A DNA stretch of 64,000 nt from Actinokineospora baliensis (GTDB taxonomy: Bacteria > Actinomycetota > Actinomycetes > Mycobacteriales > Pseudonocardiaceae): positions 806,001 through 870,000 of the forward strand of contig NZ_JAFBCK010000001.1 of NCBI RefSeq assembly GCF_016907695.1. Direction: 5' to 3'. The translations under genes were made by a program, and so were the position numbers. The first letter of the stretch is position 1. Each line of letters opens with the position of its first letter. Shown here in pieces: positions 17,198 through 26,343 of the stretch. The notes under the pieces were generated by a model. The model made no database searches and had not been told where the DNA came from. It saw only the letters and a list, made by a program, of their open reading frames with translations.

Positions 17198-18739
17198 TTA
17201 GGTATCCCTCCTGGGAAGCAGCTGGGCTGCAAGCCTGTGGAACTCCTCGCCATAACCCGCCTGGTCGGTTCGCGCGAGGCCGCCGACGCGCACCACCGTA
17301 CTTCCCGACTCCCCGGGGGTCGCGCGAACCCACAGCCTGCGCCTTCGCACGGTCAGCGACACCCCGAGCCCGAGGATCATCGCGACCGCGGCCACCAGCA
17401 CCCACACCTGCGTCGGGTCGTGCGAGATCTGCAGCGACACCCACGGCACAACGCCGTCGAAGCTGACCTTCGTGCCGTCGTCGAGGGTGATCGCCTCACC
17501 GACCTTCAGGTTCTGCCGCGCGACCCTGGTGAGCCTGCCGCTGTCCACCAGGGACTGGTCGATCTGGAAGATGGACTGGCCGCGGCCGGAGTCGATGCCC
17601 AGGTCACCGCGCATGACGTCGACGGCGACCGCCGGGTCCGACAGCTGCGGGTGGCTGGAGGTGAGGATCTTGTCCTCGATCAGCGCGGTGGGGGCGAACA
17701 GGCCGGTCACCGCGATCTGCCGCGTGCGCCGCTCGGTCGCGTCGGTCACCCCTGGCGGGTCGAACTTGGTGGCGCCCTCCGACAGCAGGGTCAGGTTGTC
17801 CACCGGCCGCCACTGGATGGTCTGGGTGCGCCGCTGCCCGTCGGGGAAGGTGACGGTGAAGGTCGGGGCGTAGCCGTGGCCGAGCAGGTAGACGCGGTCG
17901 CCGACGACCCGCAGCGGGTCGTTGACGCGCAGGTCGTAGGGCCGCCAGGTGTCGGTCTCCAGGTCGTCGCCCGCCTGGTAGTCGACCTTGGCGGCGAACT
18001 GCTCGGCCTGGCCGTTGGGCAGGTAGGTGGCGTCGAAGCCGTTGACCCGCACGCAGAACGGGTTGAGGTCGGTGCCGTCGACCCGCAGTCCTGGCCGGAA
18101 CGAGTCGTAGCCCAGGGTGCCGGAGTTGCAGAACTGGGAACCGTTGGCCAGCACGATGACCTGGCCCTCGTAGTTGGCCATCTTGCCGATCGCCAGCGCC
18201 ACGATCAGCGCCAGCATGGCGAAGTGGAACACCAGGTTGCCCGCCTCGCGCAGGTAGCCGCGCTCGGCGCTGATGCTGCGCGCGCCGTCGTCTTCCTCGC
18301 GCTCGACCAGCCGCCAGCCCTTGAGCCGCGCCTTCGCGTCCGCCATGACCTGCTCCGGCGTCGCGGTCACGTCGGCGGTCTCGTGGTGCGGCAAGCGGGT
18401 CAGGTTGCGCGGGGTCAGGACTGGCTTGGCGCGCAGTGCTTTCGCGTACTCGACTGTGCGCGGGACGAGGCAGCCTACGAGGGAGATGAACAGCAGCAGG
18501 TAGATCGCGGAGAACCAGACGCTGGCATAGACGTCAAAGAACTGCAGCCGGTCCAGGAAGGTGCCCCACCAGCCGTGCGCCTCTATGTAGTCCAGCGCGC
18601 GCGGCAGGTTGAGCGACCGCTGCGGCAGAAGTGCCCCGGGCATCGCGGCGAGGGCCAACAGGAACAACAGGATCAGGGCCGTGCGCATCGACGTCAGGCC
18701 ACGCCACGTGTTGCGCACGAACGCGCGAGCCCGGTTCAC
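17198..18739 (-). CDS. resB: Cytochrome c biogenesis protein ResB
   Basis: A 513-aa partner of CcsB. Three helices lie in the N-terminal 210 residues (MRTALILLFLLALAAMPGAL, VWFSAIYLLLFISLVGCL, VFHFAMLALIVALAIGKM), then a large extracytoplasmic domain, and a final helix VWVLVAAVAMILGLGVSL near residue 445. The motif PQRSLN after helix 1 and AGNLVFHFAML are ResB hallmarks. GTG at 18739 overlaps the ccdA stop (GTGA). Confidence 0.95.
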   Translation of the reverse strand: MNRARAFVRNTWRGLTSMRTALILLFLLALAAMPGALLPQRSLNLPRALDYIEAHGWWGTFLDRLQFFDVYASVWFSAIYLLLFISLVGCLVPRTVEYAKALRAKPVLTPRNLTRLPHHETADVTATPEQVMADAKARLKGWRLVEREEDDGARSISAERGYLREAGNLVFHFAMLALIVALAIGKMANYEGQVIVLANGSQFCNSGTLGYDSFRPGLRVDGTDLNPFCVRVNGFDATYLPNGQAEQFAAKVDYQAGDDLETDTWRPYDLRVNDPLRVVGDRVYLLGHGYAPTFTVTFPDGQRRTQTIQWRPVDNLTLLSEGATKFDPPGVTDATERRTRQIAVTGLFAPTALIEDKILTSSHPQLSDPAVAVDVMRGDLGIDSGRGQSIFQIDQSLVDSGRLTRVARQNLKVGEAITLDDGTKVSFDGVVPWVSLQISHDPTQVWVLVAAVAMILGLGVSLTVRRRRLWVRATPGESGSTVVRVGGLARTDQAGYGEEFHRLAAQLLPRRDT

Positions 18740-19527
18740 AGCGGCAACTCGAAGTCGGTCACGAGCGTGTTGCGCAGCCACGACACGACGTCCGCCCAAA
18801 GCCCGGTGACCAACAGGATCCCGACACCGAGCAGCAGCGCGCCCCCGAAGAGTTGGATGCCGCGCGTGTGCGCGCGCAGCCACGCCGTGGCCCGCACCGC
18901 CCACCGCGCCCCCAGCGCGATCACCAGGAACGGGATGCCGAGCCCCAGGCAGTAGACGACCACCAGCAGGTACCCGCGGACCGCGCTGCCCCCGGTCGAG
19001 GCGGCGATGCTCATGACCCCGGACAACGTGGGGCTCAGGCAGGGTGTCCACCCCAGCGCGAAGATCCCGCCGAGCACCGGCGCCCCGGCCAACCCGAACC
19101 TCGGCGTCTTGTGGATGCGGATGTCCTTCTGCAGCCCCGGGATCAGCCCGATGAAGACCAGCGCCATCGCGATCGTGACGACCCCGCCCACCCGCTGCAG
19201 GACGTCCTCGTTGATCAGCAACGCGTCCGCGAGCCACACCACGCTGCCCACGGTCGCGGCGAACACGACCGTGAAGCCCAGCACGAAGAGCCCCACCGCG
19301 CCGACGACCCGGAACCGGCCGCGCTTGCGCTCCTCCTGATCGCTCACCGCGGGCGCCTCGGCCCCCACGAGCGCCGCGAGGTAGGCGAGGTAACCCGGTA
19401 CCAGGGGCACCACGCACGGTGACGCGAACGACAGGAACCCGGCCAGCAGCGACAGCCCGGCCGCCAGCAAGAGCGGCCCGGAAACGGCAACCTGCGTCGG
19501 GTCCACCCGATCAGCGTAGGGAAGCAC
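18736..19527 (-). CDS. ccdA: Thiol-disulfide transporter CcdA
   Basis: A 263-aa six-helix DsbD/CcdA-type protein that moves reducing equivalents across the membrane to keep apocytochrome c thiols reduced. The two redox cysteines sit in SFASPCVVPLVPGY (near residue 38) and ALGWTPCLSPTLSG (near residue 160). Start is GTG at 19527; a downstream in-frame GTG would give VDPTQVAV. It is the first gene of ccdA-resB-ccsB, and its thioredoxin partner lies 3 kb away on the other strand (22458-23030). Confidence 0.94.
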   Translation of the reverse strand: MLPYADRVDPTQVAVSGPLLLAAGLSLLAGFLSFASPCVVPLVPGYLAYLAALVGAEAPAVSDQEERKRGRFRVVGAVGLFVLGFTVVFAATVGSVVWLADALLINEDVLQRVGGVVTIAMALVFIGLIPGLQKDIRIHKTPRFGLAGAPVLGGIFALGWTPCLSPTLSGVMSIAASTGGSAVRGYLLVVVYCLGLGIPFLVIALGARWAVRATAWLRAHTRGIQLFGGALLLGVGILLVTGLWADVVSWLRNTLVTDFELPL

Positions 19528-19714
19528 CCCGCACGGCTGACCGGGGGTGGTCTCTGGGCAGGACCGGGGTCACATCCCCGGGACCGACAGGCCCCGCGTG
19601 CTTCCTTTGCGCGGCCCGCAGTGGGGCAGAGGGGGTTGGGGACGGTTCGGGACGCCGCTGGGGACGTGGCGAGCGACTCGTAACACGGGGATGGGCTGGG
19701 GCTACTTAACTCCC

Positions 19715-20125
19715 GTGACCGAGCCGATAGCCGATCCGGACCCGGACAGCAGCCCCGGCAGACCCGCCTCCGTGAGCCTCGCGGTGTGGGGGGCGGTCGT
19801 CAGCGCGGCGATGACCGGGGGGTTGTTGGTGTCCGGGGACCGACCACCGGGGTACCTGGGGGTCGGGGCGGCGCTGTCGGCGCTGGCCGCCGTGGTGCTG
19901 GCCTGGCCGGTGCGCGCGGGTCGGCCGTGGGCGCGGCTGGGGATGATGTTCACCGCGCTGGTCGGGGCGCTCGGCGCACCCGCGGCGGCCAACGCGCACG
20001 CGTCGTCACCGGTGGCGTTCCTGCTGTTCATGGCGATCGTCGGGATCTGGGTCACGGTGGTCACCCTGCTGCTGCGGGTCGACTCGCGGGCGTACTTCGG
20101 CGCGCTGCCCTTCGGTGGCTCGTGA
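19715..20125 (+). CDS. Small four-helix membrane protein
   Basis: A 136-aa membrane protein with about four helices. It carries the segment RAGRPWARLGMMFTALVG between helices 2 and 3 and ends DSRAYFGALPFGGS. The same pattern (RAGxxWAR then xxYF) recurs in two proteins at 23104-24284 and, degenerate, at 24783. Function unknown. GTG 19715 is chosen; ATG 19691 in the same frame would add eight residues. It is divergent from ccdA. Confidence 0.75.
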   Translation: MTEPIADPDPDSSPGRPASVSLAVWGAVVSAAMTGGLLVSGDRPPGYLGVGAALSALAAVVLAWPVRAGRPWARLGMMFTALVGALGAPAAANAHASSPVAFLLFMAIVGIWVTVVTLLLRVDSRAYFGALPFGGS

Positions 20126-20152
20126 CCGGTCGCGACGTGAGAGGCTGATCGG

Positions 20153-20476
20153 GTGAGCACACCGCAGACCTCCGAGCCAGAGGCCGTCGGCCTGGGCTGG
20201 CCGGCGCCAACCGAGTCCGGCGGGCTCAACCAGCCGCGGCGCGGGTGGGTCGCCGCCGGTGAGCTCGTGCTGGTGGGGCTGCTGGTGTGGGCCTGCCTGT
20301 GGTGCTACGACCGGGGCACGGTGCCGCTGAGCCGGGTCGCCGAGCGGCCGGAACTGGACTTCCAGCACTACGCGGGCAACTGGATCGGCCTCGCCATCGC
20401 CGCGGCCACCGCGGCCGCGGTGCTGCTGCTCGACGCCGGTCGGCAGCTGGTGCTGGCGGTGCGCACCCGGGCGTGA
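20153..20476 (+). CDS. Small two-helix membrane protein
   Basis: A 107-aa protein with helices at about residues 34-52 (AAGELVLVGLLVWACLW) and 77-100 (IGLAIAAATAAAVLLLDA). The N-terminus is cytoplasm-like and Pro-rich. No domain recognised. GTG 20153 follows GAGGCTGATCGG. It lies 27 nt after the four-helix protein gene and 36 nt before hemL, so it is probably in the hemL transcript. Confidence 0.7.
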   Translation: MSTPQTSEPEAVGLGWPAPTESGGLNQPRRGWVAAGELVLVGLLVWACLWCYDRGTVPLSRVAERPELDFQHYAGNWIGLAIAAATAAAVLLLDAGRQLVLAVRTRA

Positions 20477-20512
20477 GCGCGGCCACCCCGCCGAGTTTGC
20501 GAGACTGGTCGG

Positions 20513-21832
20513 GTGACACCTGAGGTGCAGGCACACGTGCGTGGCTCGGCGGCGTTGTTCGACCGGGCGAAGGCGGTCATCCCGGGCGGGGTCAACTCCC
20601 CGGTGCGGGCCTTCAACTCCGTCGGCGGCACACCGCGGTTCATGGTCAGCGGGCTCGGCGCCTACCTGTGGGACGCCGACGACAACCGCTACGTCGACCT
20701 GGTGGCGTCCTGGGGGCCGATGATCCTCGGGCACGCGCACCCGGCGGTGGTCGAGGCGGTCCGCTCGGCGGCGACCACCGGGTTGTCCTTCGGCACCCCG
20801 ACGGCCGGGGAGATCGACCTGGCCGAGGAGATCGTCCGGCGGGTCGAGCCGGTCAGCCGGGTGCGGCTGGTCAACTCCGGCACCGAGGCCACCATGAGCG
20901 CGATCCGGTTGGCCCGCGGCTTCACCGGCCGCAAGCGGATCATCAAGTTCGCGGGCTGCTACCACGGCCACGTGGACGCGCTGCTGGCCGAGGCGGGCTC
21001 CGGGGTCGCCACGCTCGGCCTGCCCACCACGCCGGGGGTCACCGGGGCGCAGGCCGAGGACACCCTGGTGCTGCCCTACAACGACCTCGACGCGGTGCGC
21101 GCCGCCTTCGCCGAGCACGGCCCGTCGATCGCCGCGGTGATCACCGAGGCCGCCGCGGGCAACATGGGCGCGATCGCGCCGGTCGGCGGGTTCAACGCCG
21201 GGCTGCGCGAGATCACCGCGGAGCACGGCGCGCTGCTGATCATGGACGAGGTGATGACCGGCTTCCGCGTCTCGGCGTCGGGCTGGTTCGGCGTCGACGG
21301 GGTGGCAGGCGACCTGTACACCTTCGGCAAGGTCATGTCCGGCGGGCTGCCCGCCGCGGCCTTCGGCGGTCGCGCCGACATCATGGACCACCTGGCCCCC
21401 GCCGGTCCGGTCTACCAGGCGGGCACCCTCTCCGGTAACCCGGTCGCGGTCGCCGCGGGCCTGGCGACGCTGCGCGCGGCCGACGAGTCGGTGTACCGGG
21501 CGCTCGACGACAACGCCGCCCGGCTCGGTTCGCTGCTCGGCGGGGCGCTGTCGGCGGCGGGGGTGGCGCACCGGGTGCAGACCGCGGGCAACCTGCTCAG
21601 CGTCTTCTTCACCGAGGACCTGGTCACCGACTACGCCGCCGCGAAGGCCGCGCAGACCTGGCGGTTCCCGGCGTTCTTCCACGCGCTGCTCGACCACGGC
21701 GTCTACCCGCCGCCCAGCGCGTTCGAGGCGTGGTTCGTCAGCGCCGCGCTCGACGACGCCGCGTTCGAGCAGATCGCCGCCGCACTGCCCAAGGCCGCCG
21801 CCGCGGCGGCCGCCGCGAAGGAGCCCGCGTGA
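20513..21832 (+). CDS. hemL: Glutamate-1-semialdehyde 2,1-aminomutase HemL
   Basis: A PLP enzyme (439 aa) that converts glutamate-1-semialdehyde to 5-aminolevulinate, the step after HemA. Marks include [11 protein letters not shown] near residue 24, [15 protein letters not shown], the PLP lysine Lys273 in [19 protein letters not shown] and [13 protein letters not shown] start 20513. The C-terminus ends in an alanine run ([13 protein letters not shown]). It overlaps the next gene by GTGA. In M. tuberculosis the same hemL/mutase/thioredoxin trio precedes ccdA. Confidence 0.96.
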   Translation: MTPEVQAHVRGSAALFDRAKAVIPGGVNSPVRAFNSVGGTPRFMVSGLGAYLWDADDNRYVDLVASWGPMILGHAHPAVVEAVRSAATTGLSFGTPTAGEIDLAEEIVRRVEPVSRVRLVNSGTEATMSAIRLARGFTGRKRIIKFAGCYHGHVDALLAEAGSGVATLGLPTTPGVTGAQAEDTLVLPYNDLDAVRAAFAEHGPSIAAVITEAAAGNMGAIAPVGGFNAGLREITAEHGALLIMDEVMTGFRVSASGWFGVDGVAGDLYTFGKVMSGGLPAAAFGGRADIMDHLAPAGPVYQAGTLSGNPVAVAAGLATLRAADESVYRALDDNAARLGSLLGGALSAAGVAHRVQTAGNLLSVFFTEDLVTDYAAAKAAQTWRFPAFFHALLDHGVYPPPSAFEAWFVSAALDDAAFEQIAAALPKAAAAAAAAKEPA

Positions 21833-22458
21833 CCCAGACCATCGTCCACGTGCTGCGCCACGGCGAGGTCCACAACCCCACCGGCATCCTCTACGGCAGG
21901 CTCCCCGGCTTCCACCTGTCCGACACCGGCAAGCGCCAGGCCCTCACCGTGGCCGAGCACCTCGCCGACCACGACATCGTGCACGTCGTCGCCTCGCCCC
22001 TGCAGCGCGCGCAGGAGACCGCGACGCCCATCGCCGCGTCGCACCGGTTGGAGTTGGCCACCGACGAGCGGCTGATCGAGTCGGCGAACGTCTTCGAGGG
22101 CAAGAAGGTCTCGGTCGGCGACGGCGCGCTGCGCTCGCCCGCGAACTGGCCGCACCTGCGCAACCCGTTCACCCCGTCCTGGGGGGAGCCGTACCTGGAG
22201 ATCGCGCACCGGATGCTCGCCGCCGCGCACCGCGCCCGGGCGGCCGCGGTCGGGCACGAGGCGGTGTGCGTGTCGCACCAGTTGCCGGTGTGGACGCTGC
22301 GGCGCTACCTCGAGGGCAAGCGGCTGTGGCACGACCCGCGCAAGCGCCAGTGCTCCCTGGCTTCCCTGACCAGCCTCGTGTTCGACGACGAGCGGCTGGT
22401 CGGCATCCGCTACTCGGAGCCCGCGGGCAGCAGCGACCCGAAGAACACGGGCGCCTGA
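21829..22458 (+). CDS. Histidine phosphatase (phosphoglycerate mutase-like) family protein
   Basis: A 209-aa branch-1 histidine phosphatase with the catalytic LRHGEVHNP (His11), the substrate-binding [10 protein letters not shown] and a late histidine in [14 protein letters not shown]. tuberculosis Rv0525 occupies the same place after hemL. It is unlikely to be the glycolytic mutase, since a full GpmA is encoded at 51976-52722. The substrate is unknown. It overlaps hemL (GTGA) and the next gene (TGATG-type). Confidence 0.88.
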   Translation: MTQTIVHVLRHGEVHNPTGILYGRLPGFHLSDTGKRQALTVAEHLADHDIVHVVASPLQRAQETATPIAASHRLELATDERLIESANVFEGKKVSVGDGALRSPANWPHLRNPFTPSWGEPYLEIAHRMLAAAHRARAAAVGHEAVCVSHQLPVWTLRRYLEGKRLWHDPRKRQCSLASLTSLVFDDERLVGIRYSEPAGSSDPKNTGA

Positions 22459-23030
22459 TGCGGCCGCTGCTCGGTCTCCTCGGTGTGGCACTGCTCCTGG
22501 TGTCCGGCTGCTCCTCGGACAAGAACGCGGTGGCCAGCGGCACCGACTTCGTCTTCGTCTCCCCCGGCGGCAAGACCGACATCACCTACGACGGCGCCGA
22601 CCGCAAGCTCCTGCCGGACATCACCGGACCGTCCCTGATGGACGAGTCGCGGATCTCGGTGTCGTCCTACCGGGGCAAGGTGGTCGTGCTCAACGTCTGG
22701 GGCCAGTGGTGCGGCCCGTGCCGCGCGGAGGCGCCGCAACTGCAGCAGGTGCAGGACAAGTACGCCGACGAGGTCCAGGTGGTCGGCGTCGACGTGCGGG
22801 ACAACCAGAAGGACGCCGCGCAGGACTTCATCCGGGACCGGGGGCTGACCTACCCGTCGATCTACGACCCGCCCGGCAAGTCGCTGATCGTGCTGAAGGG
22901 GTACCCGCGCGCGGTGGTGCCCGCGACCTTCGTGATCGATAAGCAGGGCCGGGTGGCAGCGGCTTTCATGCGGGACCTGTTGGCGGAGGATTTGGTACCC
23001 GTGATCGATCGGCTCATCGCTGAAAGCTGA
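22458..23030 (+). CDS. resA: TlpA/ResA-like thiol-disulfide oxidoreductase lipoprotein
   Basis: A 190-aa lipoprotein with lipobox LLVSGC (Cys18) and a thioredoxin fold with redox motif WCGPC (Cys85 and Cys88) in LNVWGQWCGPCRAEAPQL. The cis-proline region VPATFVIDKQGRV is present. It probably reduces apocytochrome c or another exported substrate using electrons from CcdA. ATG 22458 shares bases with the previous stop. A strong hairpin follows. Confidence 0.92.
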   Translation: MRPLLGLLGVALLLVSGCSSDKNAVASGTDFVFVSPGGKTDITYDGADRKLLPDITGPSLMDESRISVSSYRGKVVVLNVWGQWCGPCRAEAPQLQQVQDKYADEVQVVGVDVRDNQKDAAQDFIRDRGLTYPSIYDPPGKSLIVLKGYPRAVVPATFVIDKQGRVAAAFMRDLLAEDLVPVIDRLIAES

Positions 23031-23050
23031 TTTCGGCTCGGAAAACCGGT

Positions 23051-23076
23051 GAGCGGCGGCCGAATGGCCGCCGCTC
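23051..23076. terminator. Bidirectional hairpin terminator
   Basis: A perfect 11-bp stem (GAGCGGCGGCC with its complement) and a GAAT loop lie between the resA-like stop and the convergent membrane-protein stop, so it can serve both transcripts. Confidence 0.75.
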
Positions 23077-23103
23077 TCGGGTTTCACGAAGTGGGGACTG
23101 GCA

Positions 23104-23646
23104 CTACCGGGTGCGCGTCGTCTCGAAGTAGGCCTTCGAATCGGCGGTGAACATGAAATAGATCGCCGTGCCCACCAGGAGCACCTGGATCACGCCGACG
23201 ACCAGGTTCGCCGGGGAATTGCCCTCGCTGACCAGGCCGAGCACGTTGACGATCAGGCCGATCGTGCCGAGGACGGCCAGGGTCATCCGGGCCCAGTTGC
23301 GGCCCGCGCGCATCTTGAACGCGAACAGCAGGTACAGCCCGAAGGACAGGGCCGCGATGACCCCGGCGAACACCAGACCGGCGGTCACGACGGTGTCGAT
23401 CTCGCTGGCCGTGGCCGCCTTGCCCTGGCTGCGCAGCGCCGTCGCGGCGTTCTCGCGCAGCGCGTCGGTGCCGATCGCCACGGTGACGATGAAACCGATG
23501 ACGCCCAGGATCGCGCTGACGACCCAGAGCTGGAAGGAGGTGGTCACGGACTTGGGCCTGACCGCCGCGGGCAGCTGTTCGTTGATCGGCGGCGCGGCGG
23601 GCATGGGCTGGTAGGGCTGGTTGGGATCGGGTCCACTTGTCGTCAT
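23104..23646 (-). CDS. Four-helix membrane protein with proline-rich N-terminus (paralogue 1)
   Basis: A 180-aa protein. The N-terminal 30 residues are Pro/Gln-rich with QPYQPMPAAPP; four helices follow, starting LWVVSAILGVIGFIVTVAIG. The conserved segment MRAGRNWARMTLAVLG and ending DSKAYFETTRTR match those of the next gene and the protein at 19715. I know of no function. ATG 23646 is preceded by TATTGCTT-type sequence without a clear ribosome-binding site beyond GGGGAG read on the minus strand. Confidence 0.78.
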   Translation of the reverse strand: MTTSGPDPNQPYQPMPAAPPINEQLPAAVRPKSVTTSFQLWVVSAILGVIGFIVTVAIGTDALRENAATALRSQGKAATASEIDTVVTAGLVFAGVIAALSFGLYLLFAFKMRAGRNWARMTLAVLGTIGLIVNVLGLVSEGNSPANLVVGVIQVLLVGTAIYFMFTADSKAYFETTRTR

Positions 23647-23735
23647 GGGGAGAAGCTATTGCTTCCTGAGAGTCCGTGCACGCCTGTACCGGGGGTTGTT
23701 GCCGTGCTGTTCACCGGGGTGGACCAGCGGCGAGG

Positions 23736-24284
23736 TCACACGACCGGGGTTTCCGGCCGGAAGTAGGGCCTGGCCTGCTTGCTGTAGAGGCAGACGAGCG
23801 TGGTGATGAGCAGCGCGATGTGCAGCAGGAGGACGAACCCGCCGCCGTCGCCCGCGATGAGCTGGTAGACCCGTTCGGCGAGGTGGAGTCCGGCGAAGAC
23901 GGTGATGACCACCCTGGCCCAGTTGTGGCCCGCGCGGACCGGGAAGCTGAGACCGGCGTAGACGATCCCGGGCAGCAGGGCGAGCAGCAGCGTCACGGTG
24001 AACGCCACCGTCGCGCCGAGGCTGATGTCGGTCGACGACGCCTCTTCGCCGTCGAGCGCGGCTTCGACCACGGGCTCGAACCCGGCCGGGCCGATGGCGA
24101 TGACGATGACCGACAGGGCCAGGTTGAACACGGCGAGCGCGATCAGCAGCCGGAACGCGGTCTGGACCAGCGGCGGCCGTTCGGTCGGCCATTCCTGGTG
24201 CGGCAGCAGTTGGCGGACCGGTGGCGCGGCGGGCATCGGCTGCCACGTCTTGTCCGGATCGGGTTCGGGGTCGTTCGAGGTCAT
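23736..24284 (-). CDS. Four-helix membrane protein with proline-rich N-terminus (paralogue 2)
   Basis: A 182-aa protein clearly related to its downstream neighbour: the N-terminal tail repeats QPMPAAPP, and the helix 2-3 loop reads VRAGHNWARVVITVFAG, ending ARPYFRPETPVV. The four helices begin FRLLIALAVFNLALSVIVIA. The two genes probably arose by tandem duplication. Function unknown. ATG 24284. Confidence 0.78.
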   Translation of the reverse strand: MTSNDPEPDPDKTWQPMPAAPPVRQLLPHQEWPTERPPLVQTAFRLLIALAVFNLALSVIVIAIGPAGFEPVVEAALDGEEASSTDISLGATVAFTVTLLLALLPGIVYAGLSFPVRAGHNWARVVITVFAGLHLAERVYQLIAGDGGGFVLLLHIALLITTLVCLYSKQARPYFRPETPVV

Positions 24285-24346
24285 TGTGCGGAAATTAGAG
24301 CATTTCCCGATCGCGCGCATCCCGGTTGTGCGCAACCTCCGAAATG

Positions 24347-24790
24347 TTATTCGGCCACCAATCGCCGCACCGCATCGGCAAGCGCCACCGGATCGGCCGC
24401 CCACGCGAGAACAACCGTTCCGTCGTCGAGTTCCAGCGGTACTTCGGTGGTTTTCTTCGGCACCGTCCACCCACCGCCGAGCGGTCGGGCACCGGCCGGT
24501 GCGCCGACCCCGGTGACCGATTTGATCCTGGCCACCGGCAGCGATTCACGGCCCTGGTGCAGCGCCGCCGGGGTCAGCGCGACCCGGCAGATCTTGCGGC
24601 GGGCGCTGACCCACCCGGCGGCCATCGCGAACAGGGCCAGGCCGACCATCGCCCAGGCGAACCCGTGCACCCGCCCGCTGGCCGCCTCGACCCCGGCGCC
24701 CGCGGCGGCGAACAGCGGCCCCCACAGCACCGGCCACCACGTCGAGCCCGGTTCGGCGTAGAGGACCGGGCCCTCGTCGGGGTCAACCAC
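24347..24790 (-). CDS. DUF3093-like membrane protein
   Basis: A 147-aa protein with two N-terminal helices (WWPVLWGPLFAAAGAGVEAA and FAWAMVGLALFAMAAGWVSA) and a cytoplasmic beta-rich domain (ICRVALTPAALHQGRESLPV, VPLELDDGTVVLAWAADP). The order matches DUF3093-type proteins, which have a PH-like tail; this family call is tentative. GTG 24790 overlaps the upstream gene by 8 nt. Confidence 0.65.
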   Translation of the reverse strand: MVDPDEGPVLYAEPGSTWWPVLWGPLFAAAGAGVEAASGRVHGFAWAMVGLALFAMAAGWVSARRKICRVALTPAALHQGRESLPVARIKSVTGVGAPAGARPLGGGWTVPKKTTEVPLELDDGTVVLAWAADPVALADAVRRLVAE

Positions 24791-25277
24791 GGCCGACGGG
24801 GAAGAACCGCCTGGCGCCCCTGGTGTAGAGCAGGCCGACGGCCACGACGATCACCAGCGCGCTGCCGAGGCCGTAGATGGTGACCCGGCCGACGGAGTAC
24901 TGGAACAGCGCGGCGAACACCGCGAGCACCAGCAGCAGCGTCCGCGCCTTGCGGACGCCCCGGCGCGCTTGGTAGGCCAGCAGCAGGAAGAAGCCGAGGA
25001 ACATGATCGAGCCGAGCAGCAGCCACCAGGACACCCCGACGGCGGTCTGCGCCACCTCGGCCGCGGTCTGGGTGGCCCGGCCCGCAGCGCGCGCCCGCTC
25101 GTACTCCCGCACCGCCCAGTCCTCGCGCAGGGTGAAGAACAGCGCCGCGCCCACCACGCCGAGGGTCCCGGCGAGCACCCACAGCCAGAACGAGACCCGG
25201 ACCGCGATGGGCGGGTCGGTGCGGACCTCCGCCTCGTCGGCGGTGGGCATGACCGGGGGTTCCTCGGGCACCGTCAC
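24783..25277 (-). CDS. Four-helix membrane protein, diverged member of the local family
   Basis: A 164-aa membrane protein. After a Pro/Glu-rich tail, helix 1 is FWLWVLAGTLGVVGAALFF, helix 2 follows a charged loop, and helices 3 and 4 surround RRGVRKARTLLLVLAV, which looks like a degenerate form of the RAGxxWAR segment seen in its neighbours. It ends ARRFFPVGRG. Unknown function. GTG or ATG near 25277; it lies 16 nt from the hemB stop and could be the last-but-one gene of the heme transcript. Confidence 0.7.
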   Translation of the reverse strand: MTVPEEPPVMPTADEAEVRTDPPIAVRVSFWLWVLAGTLGVVGAALFFTLREDWAVREYERARAAGRATQTAAEVAQTAVGVSWWLLLGSIMFLGFFLLLAYQARRGVRKARTLLLVLAVFAALFQYSVGRVTIYGLGSALVIVVAVGLLYTRGARRFFPVGRG

Positions 25278-25293
25278 CGCGCGAACATACCGG

Positions 25294-26271
25294 TCAGCTC
25301 TGGTCGAGCCAGCCCGCGGCCTCGGTGGCCCAGTAGCTCAGGATCACGTCGGCCCCGGCGCGGCGGATCGCGAGCAGCGATTCCAGCACCGTGCGGCGCC
25401 GGTCGAGCCAGCCGTTGGCCGCGGCGGCCTCGACCATCGCGTACTCGCCGGACACCTGGTAGGCGGCGACCGGGACGTCGGCCATGTCCCGCACCGCGCG
25501 GATCACGTCCAGGTAGGCCAGCGCGGGCTTGACCATGACCAGGTCCGCGCCCTCGTTGAGGTCGAGCGCGGCCTCCCGCAGCGCCTCGCGGACGTTGGCC
25601 GGGTCCTGCTGGTAGCTCATCCGGTCGCCGGTGAGCTGGGACTCCACGGCGTCGCGGAACGGGCCGAAGAAGGCGGAGGCGAACTTCACCGAGTACGCGA
25701 GGATGCCGGTGTCGATGTGCCCCGCCGAGTCGAGGGCCTCGCGGATCACCCCGACCTGGCCGTCCATCATGCCGCTGGGACCGACGTACTGGGCGCCCGC
25801 GTCGGCCTGCGCCAGCGCCATGTCCGCGTAGAGGGCGAGGGTGGCGTCGTTGTCCACGGCGCCGTTGGCGTCCAGGACGCCGCAGTGGCCGTGGTCGGTG
25901 AACTCGTCCAGGCACAGGTCCGACATCAGCACGGTGTCGTCACCGAGCTCGGCCCGCAGGTCGCGCAGCGACACGTTGAGGACGCCGTCCGGGTCGATCC
26001 CGCCGGACCCGGTGGCGTCCCTGGTCGTCGGCACGCCGAAGAGCATGATCCCGCCGACCCCGGCCTGCACCGCCTCGACGGCCGCCTTGCGCAGCGTGTC
26101 CCGCGTGTGCTGGACGACGCCGGGCATGCTCGCGATCGGGATGGGCTCGGTGGCGCCCTCCTTCACGAACATCGGCAGCACCAACTGCCTCGGGCGCACC
26201 TCGGTCTCGCTGACCAGGCGCCGCAGGGCTGGCGTGCGGCGGAGTCGGCGCGGGCGGTGGTTCGGGAACAT
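25294..26271 (-). CDS. hemB: Delta-aminolevulinic acid dehydratase (porphobilinogen synthase) HemB
   Basis: A 325-aa enzyme that condenses two 5-aminolevulinates to porphobilinogen. Schiff-base lysines lie in [13 protein letters not shown] and [11 protein letters not shown]. The metal-site region reads [13 protein letters not shown], i.e. Cys-Asp-Cys rather than the three cysteines of classic zinc enzymes, a form I recall from other actinobacteria. ATG 26271 gives [20 protein letters not shown], the usual start. It follows hemD after a hairpin-containing gap. Confidence 0.96.
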   Translation of the reverse strand: MFPNHRPRRLRRTPALRRLVSETEVRPRQLVLPMFVKEGATEPIPIASMPGVVQHTRDTLRKAAVEAVQAGVGGIMLFGVPTTRDATGSGGIDPDGVLNVSLRDLRAELGDDTVLMSDLCLDEFTDHGHCGVLDANGAVDNDATLALYADMALAQADAGAQYVGPSGMMDGQVGVIREALDSAGHIDTGILAYSVKFASAFFGPFRDAVESQLTGDRMSYQQDPANVREALREAALDLNEGADLVMVKPALAYLDVIRAVRDMADVPVAAYQVSGEYAMVEAAAANGWLDRRRTVLESLLAIRRAGADVILSYWATEAAGWLDQS

Positions 26272-26306
26272 CCGGGTGGCCTTTCGAAAGCCGGTGTGAA
26301 AACAGG

Positions 26307-26334
26307 CAGGCGGTGTGCTGGTGCACACCGCCTG
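26307..26334 (-). terminator. Hairpin between hemD and hemB
   Basis: An 11-bp perfect stem (CAGGCGGTGTG with its complement) and a 6-nt loop start 9 nt after the hemD stop and end 36 nt before the hemB ATG. It could be a partial terminator or attenuator that lowers hemB relative to rex-hemACD, or an RNA-stabilising hairpin. Confidence 0.55.
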
Positions 26335-26343
26335 CTCGAAGTC

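Noticed and set aside
19691..19714. ATG start eight codons upstream for the 19715 membrane protein
   Set aside because: Possible but not better supported than GTG 19715; mentioned only as an alternative.
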